Assembly (NCBI RefSeq): GCF_002086485.1
Contig: NZ_MVHF01000055.1
Location: 1 to 54,226, forward strand
Reading direction: 5' to 3'
Source of the DNA: Mycobacterium aquaticum
GTDB taxonomy: Bacteria > Actinomycetota > Actinomycetes > Mycobacteriales > Mycobacteriaceae
DNA: 54,226 nt
Positions 1 through 6,563 of this stretch are shown here, one piece after another. The stretch's first letter is position 1; every line of letters starts with the position of its first letter. The position numbers and the translations under genes are program-made. The notes beneath the pieces were generated by a model, which was not told where the DNA came from, did not search any database, and was given only the letters and a program-made list of their open reading frames with translations.

Positions 1-24
1 CTCGAACCTACGACCTGCGGATTA
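1..24. repeat. attachment core, left copy (attL)
   Basis: These 24 bases are identical to the last 24 bases of the window (54203-54226), in direct orientation. Read on the minus strand they are part of a tRNA: the 3' side of the anticodon stem-loop, the variable region and most of the T arm with its TTCGA. A direct repeat inside a tRNA gene with a tyrosine integrase next to it is the classic signature of prophage attachment sites. The true core may extend further left, outside the window. Confidence 0.93.
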
Positions 25-119
25 TCAGATCCGATGATTCGCCGGAGATCACCAAGGTCGTCGAACCCGAGCCCACCGACGACGTCGACGGCGACGAAGC
101 GATGCCGGACGCAGCATGA
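24..119 (+). CDS. displaced 3' end of the phage repressor gene (C-terminal tail of the virion form)
   Basis: This frame is open from the left core to a TGA at 117-119. It is exactly in frame with the repressor-like gene that runs off the right end of the window if the two core copies are fused as in attP: the last base 54226 plus bases 25-26 form one codon. The 31 added residues are strongly acidic (motif EPEPTDDVDGDEAMPDAA) and end in Ala-Ala, like SsrA-type degradation tags. The stop overlaps the integrase start as ATGA. In the prophage this piece has no start codon of its own and is not expected to be translated. By analogy with mycobacteriophage BPs, it would be the tail that makes the virion form of the repressor unstable. 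Confidence 0.82.
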   Translation: MRSDDSPEITKVVEPEPTDDVDGDEAMPDAA

Positions 120-1126
120 CAGTCGATGCCGGGCGGAGCATGACAGCGGACGCCCCATGGCGTCGGACAGTTGACGGGAATGTGTCTACCGTGGCCGAAG
201 CGACGCAGGGCCGTGACGCGACTGTGTTCACATTCCCAGCCGCCACGGAGGCTCCTGGTGGTGTTATCCCAGCCATGCAGGTTACGCACCCGTTAATCAT
301 CGAATGGGAGATGTGGCACGTCGCCGCACGCAAGTCGCCTAACACGACCGTCGAGCGGATCCGCGTCATCAACCAGTTCGGCGACGAAGCTCGATGCGAC
401 CCGGCGACGGCAAGCTCGCTGATCATCATGCGGTGGCTACAGAGCCACGTCGACGACTGGTCTGACTCGACCGCGGCCACCTACCACAGCTACCTACGGT
501 CATGGTTCAAGTGGCTCATCCTCCAGGACCATCGGGTTGATAACCCGATGCTGAAACTCGGGTCGCCCAAGTACCCGGATCGGGTGCCGCGGCCCGTGCC
601 CGACGACGAGCTCATGCAACTCCTGACGACGCGAATGCATCACCGGACCCGCGTGATGATCCTGCTCGCGGCGCTGGCCGGCATGCGGGTGTCGGAGATC
701 GCTCGCGTTCGCGGCGAGGACATCAACGTGAGCGCCGGCCTGATCTACATGATTGGCAAGGGGAAGAAACGCGACGCGTTGCCGCTGCACCCCCTGTTGA
801 TCGAGGCTGCACAGACTATGCCGATCAAAGGGTGGTGGTTCCCGTCGAATAGCCGTCGGCCCGGGCAGCACGTTCGAGGCAAAGCGGTCTCGGACATCAT
901 CGGGCGGACCATGAAACGGGCCGGTGTGAGGGGCACACCGCACTCGTTGCGACACTGGTTTGGAACGACGTTGCTCGACGAGGGCACCGACGTCCGCGTG
1001 GTGCAAACACTCCTGCGGCATCGTTCGCTCGCGACGACGGCGATTTACACCAAGGTTCCCGACCGCCACCGCCACGAGGCGGTCCGTCAGCTTGATCCGT
1101 TCCGCGCGAGGCGTCCCATCGAGTAG
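116..1126 (+). CDS. int: tyrosine integrase
   Basis: A 336-residue site-specific recombinase that integrates and excises the phage at the tRNA. A SAM-like core-binding domain lies at about residues 58-150 and the catalytic domain at about 165-320. The expected active-site residues are visible: R191 (AGMRVSE), a Lys in GKGKK near 215-218, H276 and R279 (PHSLRH), H302 (LLRH) and the nucleophile Y311 (AIYTKV). I chose the ATG at 116 because it forms ATGA with the stop of the repressor tail, which implies translational coupling in the circular phage. A second Met at residue 9 is an alternative. In the prophage no phage promoter lies upstream within the window, so expression would depend on host sequence to the left. 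Confidence 0.96.
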   Translation: MTVDAGRSMTADAPWRRTVDGNVSTVAEATQGRDATVFTFPAATEAPGGVIPAMQVTHPLIIEWEMWHVAARKSPNTTVERIRVINQFGDEARCDPATASSLIIMRWLQSHVDDWSDSTAATYHSYLRSWFKWLILQDHRVDNPMLKLGSPKYPDRVPRPVPDDELMQLLTTRMHHRTRVMILLAALAGMRVSEIARVRGEDINVSAGLIYMIGKGKKRDALPLHPLLIEAAQTMPIKGWWFPSNSRRPGQHVRGKAVSDIIGRTMKRAGVRGTPHSLRHWFGTTLLDEGTDVRVVQTLLRHRSLATTAIYTKVPDRHRHEAVRQLDPFRARRPIE

Positions 1127-1137
1127 CGTCCGATGCC

Positions 1138-1413
1138 ATGCCGGCTCGCCGTTCGCCTTGGTTAGACGACAGGTCAGCTCTCCTCGTGCGTTTGCTGGGC
1201 GAGGTGCACGGTCTCAAGGTTACCGAGGACTGTGTGCGCGACGACATCTCAGACCACCTCGACTACGTGGCGAAGCGGATGCGGATCGGCCGCCAGGCCG
1301 CCAAGGTCTACGTCACCGACGAGGCGATTGCTCAAATGGCCGATCGGATCGCGTTCGAGGTGTTCCACCGGTCGGAGCCCAATGGCCCGCCCTCGTTGCG
1401 TGTCGTGAAGTAG
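1138..1413 (+). CDS. small protein of unknown function downstream of integrase
   Basis: A 91-residue, mainly helical, basic protein with no motif I recognise. It starts 11 bases after the integrase stop and has the GC-rich third positions of the neighbouring genes, so it is probably cotranscribed with int. The sequence GTAGCGTCCG lies just upstream at 1125-1134 and resembles the elements around 2310-2394 and 2611. Its position in the lysogeny segment makes a role in integration, excision or immunity possible, but nothing in the sequence proves one. Confidence 0.75.
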   Translation: MPARRSPWLDDRSALLVRLLGEVHGLKVTEDCVRDDISDHLDYVAKRMRIGRQAAKVYVTDEAIAQMADRIAFEVFHRSEPNGPPSLRVVK

Positions 1414-1454
1414 GCTCCCCGCTCACAGCAATGTGACAGCGAGGGGACAGCCAA

Positions 1455-2090
1455 ATGCAGCCGACACCGACCGACCAGCCCGCGCCGCCTGCGAAGAAAC
1501 GACGCAAGCCGTGGGTGATCGTGTTGGCCAGCATCGGCGGTGCGTTCGTGTTCCTGGTCATCCTCGGCATGATCGTCGGCCCGCAGGACCACCCGAAGGA
1601 CACCGGTGCCTCGGCGGCGAGCACCACTGCCGCGCCGTCGAGCTCGTCGTCGGCAAGCCCGGCCCCCGCAGCGGCACCCGCCGAGCCCGCGCCGGTTGAG
1701 GAGCCCCCTGCCGCCCCGTCGGCACCGAAGACCTTCACGGGCGAACAGGTAACCGTCCACGTGGAGCCGGGCACCGCCGGCGACGTCGTGTTCGCAGAGT
1801 TCAATATCCACGACGGGTTCACCAAGAGCATGATCGCCCGCAACGCCCAACGCGATACCGTCGACATTCTCAAATGGGCCCACGAGGCGTACCCACAGGC
1901 ATCCAAAGTCGTTGTGCAAGGCCGCTTCCCAATGCAGGACGATTACGGCAACGAGTCGAACTCGATCATCCTGAACGTCAACTACAGCGCGGCCACACTC
2001 GACAAGATCAATTTCGACAACGTCAGCTACGGCAAGATCTGGGATATCCGCGACGGCGGCATGGTGCACCCCGAGTTGCAACAGGGGTAG
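1455..2090 (+). CDS. membrane-anchored extracellular protein, possible superinfection-exclusion or conversion factor
   Basis: A 211-residue protein. A short cytoplasmic N-terminus with KKRRK is followed by one TM segment at about residues 21-42, then a low-complexity Ser/Ala/Pro/Thr linker (about 50-92) and a folded extracellular domain (about 95-205). A good ribosome site (GAGGGGAC) lies 7-8 bases before the ATG. The gene ends just before a strong terminator, closing the integrase unit. Membrane proteins placed beside int are often expressed from the prophage and can block superinfecting phages; that role is inference here. Confidence 0.85.
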   Translation: MQPTPTDQPAPPAKKRRKPWVIVLASIGGAFVFLVILGMIVGPQDHPKDTGASAASTTAAPSSSSSASPAPAAAPAEPAPVEEPPAAPSAPKTFTGEQVTVHVEPGTAGDVVFAEFNIHDGFTKSMIARNAQRDTVDILKWAHEAYPQASKVVVQGRFPMQDDYGNESNSIILNVNYSAATLDKINFDNVSYGKIWDIRDGGMVHPELQQG

Positions 2091-2106
2091 TCACCCCGGC
2101 ATACGC

Positions 2107-2136
2107 AGGCCCCGAGGCGATTTCGCCTCGGGGCCT
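2107..2136. terminator. strong bidirectional terminator hairpin
   Basis: Perfect 14-base complementary arms (AGGCCCCGAGGCGA and its complement) meet around a two-base centre; in practice a GC-rich stem with a four-base loop. It sits between the plus-strand gene ending at 2090 and the minus-strand small gene ending at 2146, so it can stop transcription from both sides. The following TTCT is only a weak U tract. Confidence 0.85.
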
Positions 2137-2145
2137 TCTGCGTTC

Positions 2146-2289
2146 TCAGGCCAGTTCGGACCACTCGGCCCAACTGGGATAGGGCCAGTCGTCGAACTGC
2201 ACGATCGCGATGGGTGCGGTCTCGGCGTTGAGCAGGTTGCCCTTGCGTCCGGTGGCGCGTTCCTGGACTCGGGTCTCGGTGTTTGTCAT
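2146..2289 (-). CDS. small hypothetical protein (47 aa), divergent from the accessory block
   Basis: An ATG at 2289 opens a 47-residue frame ending at 2146. The product has a polar N-terminus (MTNTETRVQERATGRKGN) and a Trp-rich C-terminus (DDWPYPSWAEWSEL). Third positions are mostly G or C, which supports coding. It is the only minus-strand gene in the left 5.3 kb and is divergent from the 2412 gene, with palindromes between them. Function unknown; a small regulator or inhibitor is possible. Confidence 0.6.
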   Translation of the reverse strand: MTNTETRVQERATGRKGNLLNAETAPIAIVQFDDWPYPSWAEWSELA

Positions 2290-2309
2290 GCCGCAAGCGT
2301 ATCAAGAAA

Positions 2310-2394
2310 CAGTAGCGTGCGCTACTGATTAACTGTTGCGTTCTCTACCAATATCGCTGTAGCGTGTGCATCGTTCAAGAGATGCGCACGCTAC
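2310..2394. promoter_or_regulatory. divergent regulatory region with two GTAGCGTG inverted repeats
   Basis: An 18-base palindrome, CAGTAGCGTGCGCTACTG, lies at 2310-2327. A second inverted repeat with 14-base arms (2359-2372 and 2381-2394, one mismatch) carries the same GTAGCGTG word. The region separates the divergent genes at 2289 and 2412. The repeats could be operators for a small regulator, or TAGCGT could be a TANNNT -10 element with TTGCGT at 2336-2341 as a -35. Both readings are inference. Confidence 0.6.
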
Positions 2395-2411
2395 CGATAG
2401 GGGTTGGCCGG

Positions 2412-2573
2412 ATGTTCGAGACAGTCCGCTTTGGAGCCGCCCGGGCCACCCACTACGGCATGCCCGACGGACGCGGAAACATCTGGCCCGCTTGCGGTCA
2501 ACGCGTAAGCAGCTTCTCACTGCCCATGCCCGCCGAGGGCACGCCGACCTGCCGCAAGTGCCAGGCCCTATGA
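2412..2573 (+). CDS. small hypothetical protein with two Cys-rich turns
   Basis: A 53-residue protein beginning MFETVRFGAARATHYGMPDG. A single Cys in PACG and a CRKC pair near the C-terminus may form a small metal-binding ribbon. I chose the ATG at 2412 because it follows a purine-rich stretch (AGGGG) and leaves the inverted repeats outside the coding region; an upstream in-frame GTG at 2364 lies inside the repeat. It is the first gene of the accessory plus-strand block. Confidence 0.7.
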   Translation: MFETVRFGAARATHYGMPDGRGNIWPACGQRVSSFSLPMPAEGTPTCRKCQAL

Positions 2574-2666
2574 AGCGGCGCGCAGCCCGGGGGCTTGTCC
2601 CATGCCCTATGTAGCGTCCGCGACATGGCGGCAATAGCAACCACATCAACGCCTGAGAGGTGCACC

Positions 2667-2798
2667 GTGATCGCCGCAACCTGGGAACCCGACGCCGCCC
2701 ACCGGCGGCTCGCCCGCTGGCAAGTGCGCGTGCTCGAACGGTGGGCCGACGAGGACGCCGCCGAGTTCGGCGACAACGAGGCCGAGCCGGATGCCTGA
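2667..2798 (+). CDS. small acidic/helical hypothetical protein
   Basis: A 43-residue product from a GTG at 2667, which has a ribosome site (GAGAGG) 8-9 bases upstream. An ATG at 2625 in the same frame would give 57 residues. The sequence is one amphipathic helix (AHRRLARWQVRVLERWADED) followed by an acidic tail. The stop overlaps the next gene by eight bases. Another GTAGCGT word lies at 2611. No known family. Confidence 0.65.
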   Translation: MIAATWEPDAAHRRLARWQVRVLERWADEDAAEFGDNEAEPDA

Positions 2799-3063
2799 CA
2801 GCGATACCGGATCCGTGACCGATCGGCTCATCGCCTGGGCGCGCAAATACGGCTGGCGGGTCGACGACCGCCGACCAACCGCCGGCGTCGTGTGGTTCAA
2901 GCGCGGCCTCGAATACGCCCACCTCGGCACCGACCGCGAGGGCGCTCGAGTCCTATCCGCATACGGAGGCGTGCAAGGCCGCCCGGTCCTGCACTGGGCC
3001 GCCAGCCGCGACCACGCGCGCGAGCTCGCCAACCATCTCCGAGCCGAGCCGCACCGCTACTGA
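2791..3063 (+). CDS. hypothetical protein (90 aa)
   Basis: Starts at an ATG overlapping the previous gene by eight bases, so it is probably translationally coupled. The 90 residues are a compact alpha/beta mix with an amphipathic first helix (DRLIAWARKYGWRV) and several Trp and Tyr. No catalytic motif or TM segment is visible. Function unknown; it belongs to the accessory block that may be expressed from the prophage. Confidence 0.75.
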   Translation: MPDSDTGSVTDRLIAWARKYGWRVDDRRPTAGVVWFKRGLEYAHLGTDREGARVLSAYGGVQGRPVLHWAASRDHARELANHLRAEPHRY

Positions 3064-3144
3064 GTTACCCCTCGCCCGTCCGAAATGCCGGTCGGCGGAA
3101 CGCAATCGAGGGCACAGCCATTACCGGCACCAATGAGGAGAACC

Positions 3145-3485
3145 GTGTTTCGTAACGCGATTTCAAAGTGGGGGGTGCAACGCATCCTGTGGGCCATGGC
3201 CTCGGGCGGCGTCCTGGCCCTCACCGGCCTCGGGTGGGCGGCGCACGCCGACGCCCTGCCCGATCCGCGAGTGCCGTTGCCGCCGGTGTGGTGCCCGGGC
3301 AATGCTCCGGGTATCAGCTCGACCGGCTACGGCGCGTACTGCGAGGGCAGGAGCTTCCCGGATGGCAGCCGCCTGAATATCTATCGCATCGGATGGGCTT
3401 GGCAGCCGATGCGCTGCATCGTCCCGAACGGCACGCCGTTCCCAATCGACGTGGGGCCAACGGATGCGGCGGGGTGCTCGGATGA
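3145..3485 (+). CDS. secreted Cys-rich protein, apparently frameshifted near its 3' end
   Basis: A GTG at 3145 with a close ribosome site (AGGAG) begins a protein with a signal peptide: a basic start, a hydrophobic core (ILWAMASGGVLALTGLGW) and likely cleavage after AHA. The mature domain has WCPGN, YCEG and RCIVPNG cysteines, suggesting disulfides outside the cell. Read without correction, the frame continues to 3774 as an Arg-rich shadow of the next gene. Adding one G to the run at 3453-3456 would instead end it as GANGCGGVLG at 3483-3485, giving an ATGA overlap with the next gene. I therefore read it as a one-base deletion or sequence error. Function unknown. Confidence 0.7.
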
Positions 3486-3895
3486 CCGGCCGGGATCGAA
3501 TCTGGCTGCACGCCGAACGGCTCCGCTGGCGCAAATCGACCGAGAGCACCCGCGAACACCACACCTACACGCATCCGGCGCATGGGTGGCGGATCGAGGT
3601 GTGGTTCACGCCAGCCGGCGCGATCACGCGGGCGATCCTGGTGGGGCCCGTGGGCACCTCGATCGGCATCAACGGCCGCAAGGCCGACAAAGCCAACACG
3701 GTGATCGACTGGCTCGAACGGCCTCACGAGTTCATCAAGCCGCCGGCCAGCGGCGCCGTCAACATGGTCGATGACCAGCAGCACGCGACCAGCGATGTAC
3801 CCGAGGAGTGGCAGGGCCTGCCCGACTACCTGATTGATGAGCTGGACGGCAACGTGGTCGACCTCGACGCGGGGGGACGCGATGAGCGCCCTTGA
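3482..3895 (+). CDS. hypothetical protein (137 aa)
   Basis: Begins at ATG 3482 (MTGRDRIWLHAERLRW), in ATGA overlap with the corrected end of the secreted-protein gene. Third positions are strongly GC-biased throughout, unlike the competing reading frame over the same bases. The N-terminal half is beta-rich (WRIEVWFTPAGAITRAILVG); the C-terminal part is acidic. It has no signal peptide, TM segment or recognisable family. It overlaps the next gene by 14 bases. Confidence 0.8.
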   Translation: MTGRDRIWLHAERLRWRKSTESTREHHTYTHPAHGWRIEVWFTPAGAITRAILVGPVGTSIGINGRKADKANTVIDWLERPHEFIKPPASGAVNMVDDQQHATSDVPEEWQGLPDYLIDELDGNVVDLDAGGRDERP

Positions 3896-4136
3896 CCATC
3901 TGTGGTGCCCGGCGTGCGGGTGGTTCGGCCGGCGGAAGCGTCGCCGCGCCCGTGACGCTGCCGACGCGGCGCTCGTCGCGTTCCACGCTCGGCTCGCCGC
4001 TGAGGTCCGCGCCGAGCGGGAGGCTGAGCGGCGACGCAACGGGCCACTCATCACCCTGCTTGATCGAAACGGCGTCAAGATCGCCGGCCCGCTCACAGCG
4101 CGCGAGTTCGCCGAGGCCGGGGTGATGTTCGGATGA
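3882..4136 (+). CDS. hypothetical protein with N-terminal Cys pair and basic helix
   Basis: An 84-residue product starting MSALDHLWCPACGWFGRRKR, with a CPAC metal-binding-like turn followed by a long basic/acidic helix (residues about 18-50). The start overlaps the previous gene by 14 bases, and the stop overlaps the next ATG. Only one CxxC pair is present, so a complete zinc site would need dimerisation. Function unknown. Confidence 0.72.
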   Translation: MSALDHLWCPACGWFGRRKRRRARDAADAALVAFHARLAAEVRAEREAERRRNGPLITLLDRNGVKIAGPLTAREFAEAGVMFG

Positions 4137-4318
4137 CCGCCACCGCGTGGACGCTCGTCTCCGGGGTTGCGCTCGGGTTCGCCATGGCCTCGCTCGTCCT
4201 CGGCACGCCGACGATGTTCGGCGTCTCGCTGGCAATCGGCATGGTCGCCGTCATCGCCGCCGACCTCACCCGCATCTGCACCACCACACCCCCACGAGAG
4301 GACGTCGAACATGCCTAA
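4133..4318 (+). CDS. small two-TM membrane protein
   Basis: A 61-residue protein with two hydrophobic helices (about residues 3-22 and 27-46) joined by a short turn containing GTPTMFG. The C-terminus is polar. It starts in an ATGA overlap with the preceding gene and overlaps the next by eight bases. As a short prophage-borne membrane protein it is a candidate for altering the host envelope, but no specific activity can be read. Confidence 0.75.
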   Translation: MTATAWTLVSGVALGFAMASLVLGTPTMFGVSLAIGMVAVIAADLTRICTTTPPREDVEHA

Positions 4319-4496
4319 CGACAAGCGCCAACGCTCGGCGATCTGCGGGACCTGCAAGGGTGAGTTGCGCTATTACCCGCAACCGGCCGTCGACGGCGTC
4401 GAGACTGACACCGAGAGCAACTGGGCTCACCTCGACCCGCACGATTGGCTGACCAACCCACACCCGCCCACCCCGCAGGAGAGCAACCCCGAATGA
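4311..4496 (+). CDS. small zinc-ribbon-like protein
   Basis: A 61-residue protein with one CGTCKG knuckle near residue 14 and an acidic, Pro-rich C-terminus containing HxDPHDW. The ATG at 4311 overlaps the preceding gene by eight bases and the TGA overlaps the next start. No second Cys pair is present. Function unknown. Confidence 0.72.
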   Translation: MPNDKRQRSAICGTCKGELRYYPQPAVDGVETDTESNWAHLDPHDWLTNPHPPTPQESNPE

Positions 4497-4837
4497 GAAT
4501 CACGACCAATCGCACCGAGGTCGTCGTGGAGGTGTACGAACTTCCCGATGAGATGCGCACCGGTACCGACGCCGAGCTCCTGGCCGAGGCCGACAAACGG
4601 GTACCGATCGAGGGCCGGCGCGAACCGCAGGGTGATTGGGTGGTCGTCGACCGCGGCGAGGACGACATCGAGCTCGCCGCGGCGGCCTACCGCGAGGCCA
4701 AGGCCGCCGTCGAGCGCGCCGAGGCCCGCGCCAAGGCCCTAGTCGTCGCAGACGATGGCACCCGCAGCGAGGCCAAGCTCGCCTCACTGCTCGGCGTCGA
4801 CCGAATGACCATCCGACGGTGGAGGGGCAAGGCATGA
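4493..4837 (+). CDS. DNA-binding protein with C-terminal helix-turn-helix
   Basis: A 114-residue protein: an N-terminal beta-rich part (about 1-50), a charged Ala/Glu coiled-coil-like helix (about 58-82), then a C-terminal HTH (about 90-112; KLASLLGVDRMTIRRWRGKA). The last helix has the look of a recognition helix. It is translationally coupled on both sides (ATGA overlaps). It may regulate this accessory block or bind the nearby inverted repeats; that link is inference. Confidence 0.78.
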   Translation: MRITTNRTEVVVEVYELPDEMRTGTDAELLAEADKRVPIEGRREPQGDWVVVDRGEDDIELAAAAYREAKAAVERAEARAKALVVADDGTRSEAKLASLLGVDRMTIRRWRGKA

Positions 4838-5181
4838 GCGAGAACCCGCTCGACGGTCCCGAGGCCACGCCTCGCGAGGTCATAAGCGACGCACTCGGCG
4901 GGGGATGGTCGATGGCCGATGCCGCACTCGATGCGCTCGACCGCGCTGGATTCTCGGTCGTCTCGCGCGTATGGGTCGCACAGCTCGACCTCGCCGACGG
5001 CGATGCCGGTTATGTTGCCGTGCACACCACTCCCGAGGGCGCGGTCTCCGCGGTGATCAGGTGGGCTGGCCAGCTCGGCATCGTGGTCGATGACCTCACA
5101 ACGGAATCCGGCTCGCAAACCCTTGACGCCCACCCCGAGGTCGCGAGCTATGGCGTGTACAACGTGCCGGTGGAGCGGTGA
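4834..5181 (+). CDS. hypothetical protein (115 aa), last gene of the plus-strand block
   Basis: Starts in ATGA overlap with the HTH gene. It contains a helical N-terminus (AADALDALDRAGF-like) and a beta-rich middle (VVSRVWVAQLDLADGDAGYVA is seen in part). No catalytic motif is evident. Downstream lie several GC-rich hairpins that end the plus-strand transcription unit. Function unknown. Confidence 0.78.
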   Translation: MSENPLDGPEATPREVISDALGGGWSMADAALDALDRAGFSVVSRVWVAQLDLADGDAGYVAVHTTPEGAVSAVIRWAGQLGIVVDDLTTESGSQTLDAHPEVASYGVYNVPVER

Positions 5182-5279
5182 ATTGGTGATTAGGTCGGGC
5201 CCGACCCGGCAATAGGCTCGATCTCGGCTGCCCCGCACCTCTCCAGCGGGGCGGCCGATCTGTTTGGTGGTCCCGAACG
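5182..5279. other. non-coding spacer with short hairpins
   Basis: The bases after the last plus-strand gene hold a 12-base palindrome (GTCGGGCCCGAC at 5192-5203) and a hairpin with GCCCCGC/GCGGGGC arms around 5230-5252. I see no coding signal. They may reinforce the terminator that follows. Confidence 0.5.
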
Positions 5280-5318
5280 CGAGGCCCCTGTCGCCGCACG
5301 CTGGCGATGGGGGCCTCG
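5280..5318. terminator. terminator between convergent transcription units
   Basis: A long stem with outer arms CGAGGCCCC and GGGGCCTCG and an inner TCGCC/GGCGA stem, a seven-base loop and a short TT after it. It separates the plus-strand accessory genes from the end of the minus-strand late operon. Confidence 0.75.
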
Positions 5319-5324
5319 TTGGTG

Positions 5325-5496
5325 TCAGCGCACCGGGGAATCGGCAGGGGGCCGCTCAGCCGGTTTCGGCCATCGGGCGGCCAGCCGCACGCAGAGGAGC
5401 ACGACGCCGAGGACGCCCGGCCGAGGCGAGGAGCGTCGTGCCGATCACGAGGGCGGCGAGCTCACTGCTCGTCCACACCTCGCACACCTCGATCAC
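5325..5496 (-). CDS. small single-TM protein at the end of the late operon, apparently frameshifted
   Basis: A GTG at 5496 overlaps the stop of the preceding gene (GTGA). The uncorrected frame stops at 5356 after 46 residues with an Arg-rich tail. Removing one G from the GGG in GCCGGGCGTC (about 5416-5418) would join LAALVIGTTLLASA to GVLGVVLLCVRLAARW, a textbook TM helix with a positive C-terminal flank, and end at 5325 after 56 residues. I therefore read it as a small membrane protein with a one-base insertion, sequence error or recoding site. It could be a holin-like lysis accessory. Confidence 0.6.
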
Positions 5497-6053
5497 GATG
5501 CCGGTACGAACCTTCCCACGGTCGTCAGATCAACCGAGGGCGGCGACCAGTCCGGGTCGTCCGGGTCGTACGACGTGACGGTCGGGCCGAGGAAGTAGAA
5601 CCCGCTGAATCGGTATTGCTTGCCGAGGATCGTCATGGGTCCGAACTCGATGCGCCAGGCGATCCGGTTGGTGCCGAGTTCGAGGGTGTCGGCCGCATCG
5701 TTGGCGAGCAGCGGCACGCCCTCGGCGGCGAGCTGCTCGTCGATCTCGCCCTGAGTCGGCGGAACGGTTTCGCCGGCTGGCGCGGGTACTCGCGGCAACC
5801 GCAGCACGCCGGTTTCGATCCGCGCGGTGGTCGGAGTCAGCAGCACGGTCGTCGGCGGAACGAGTTCGGCGAGCTTGAGTTCGACCTCGCCCGTGATGAT
5901 TCGGTTATCGGTGCCGACGAGATGCGGTGTCATCGTCACCTCGGCCCACGGCCGATATTGGTCGGGCCGGATCCCGACGTCGAGGGTGTCGGGAACGATC
6001 CCGCGGTAGTTGCCCTTGCAGAGGAACCACGGGAGCTCGGCGAGGTCGGCCAT
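5493..6053 (-). CDS. hypothetical structural-region protein (186 aa)
   Basis: A soluble, beta-rich protein starting MADLAELPWFLCKGNYRG. It has no signal peptide, TM segment or hydrolase motif; in particular I see no GxSxG serine hydrolase motif, so it is not a LysB esterase. It lies after the lysis genes and has the high GC3 of the late operon. Similar positions in other actinophages hold unknown or minor structural proteins. Function not known. Confidence 0.7.
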   Translation of the reverse strand: MADLAELPWFLCKGNYRGIVPDTLDVGIRPDQYRPWAEVTMTPHLVGTDNRIITGEVELKLAELVPPTTVLLTPTTARIETGVLRLPRVPAPAGETVPPTQGEIDEQLAAEGVPLLANDAADTLELGTNRIAWRIEFGPMTILGKQYRFSGFYFLGPTVTSYDPDDPDWSPPSVDLTTVGRFVPAS

Positions 6054-6071
6054 GGGGTTTCTCCTGTTCGG

Positions 6072-6563
6072 TTACAGCGGGTCCGCGTGCGGGTGCTCGC
6101 GGCGAATGAACGCGTTGAGCCGGCGCACGAGGTCGGTGTGCTCGCGCTTGATATCGCGGTCCTCGCCACGGAGGACGCCCATGTCAGTGCGCAGGCCACG
6201 AATGTCGCGGCCGTGGTCGTCCTGCCGCTCCTGAACCTCTTGCAGGATGACGCCTTGGCTCTCGACCAGCTGCACGAGGAGCTTGTTCTGTTGCTCCATG
6301 CGGTCGAGCTGGTCGCGCATGTTCTCGTCGTCGGGGTGGTCATTTTTCACCTCACCGCGGACGACCTTGACGTCCGCGGTGACGGTGTCCACTTTCTTGC
6401 TCACTGCCTCAACCTTGTTGGCCGTGGCGGTGAGCTGTTCGCGATCCTCAGACCGCCGCTCGCGGCCCTTTCGCTGGCCGATGATGGTGATCACCAGGTT
6501 GCTCGCGACGAACGCGATGACGCCGAGGAACGCCCACATGTTGTCGATCTCTCCCCAGTTCAT
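6072..6563 (-). CDS. membrane-anchored coiled-coil protein (DUF2746-like)
   Basis: A 163-residue product. One N-terminal TM helix (about residues 8-27, WAFLGVIAFVASNLVITIIG) is followed by a basic stop-transfer and a long coiled coil with heptad-like Glu/Gln/Leu spacing to the C-terminus. I chose ATG 6563 because it overlaps the stop of the small upstream gene. The arrangement matches the actinophage family DUF2746, found next to lysin and holin genes and suspected to help lysis. Confidence 0.78.
   Translation of the reverse strand: MNWGEIDNMWAFLGVIAFVASNLVITIIGQRKGRERRSEDREQLTATANKVEAVSKKVDTVTADVKVVRGEVKNDHPDDENMRDQLDRMEQQNKLLVQLVESQGVILQEVQERQDDHGRDIRGLRTDMGVLRGEDRDIKREHTDLVRRLNAFIRREHPHADPL

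Noticed and set aside
1..45. A tRNA-Ile gene ending at the left edge (anticodon GAT read from the bases after the core)
   Set aside because: Beyond the core the bases do not form an anticodon stem with a seven-base loop; they belong to the displaced repressor tail. Only the core is tRNA-derived here.
3485..3774. A genuine 97-residue C-terminal extension of the secreted protein
   Set aside because: The extension is the out-of-frame reading of the next gene; a single G in a G run restores a natural stop.
5493..6053. A LysB mycolylarabinogalactan esterase
   Set aside because: No GxSxG nucleophile elbow or alpha/beta hydrolase pattern is present.
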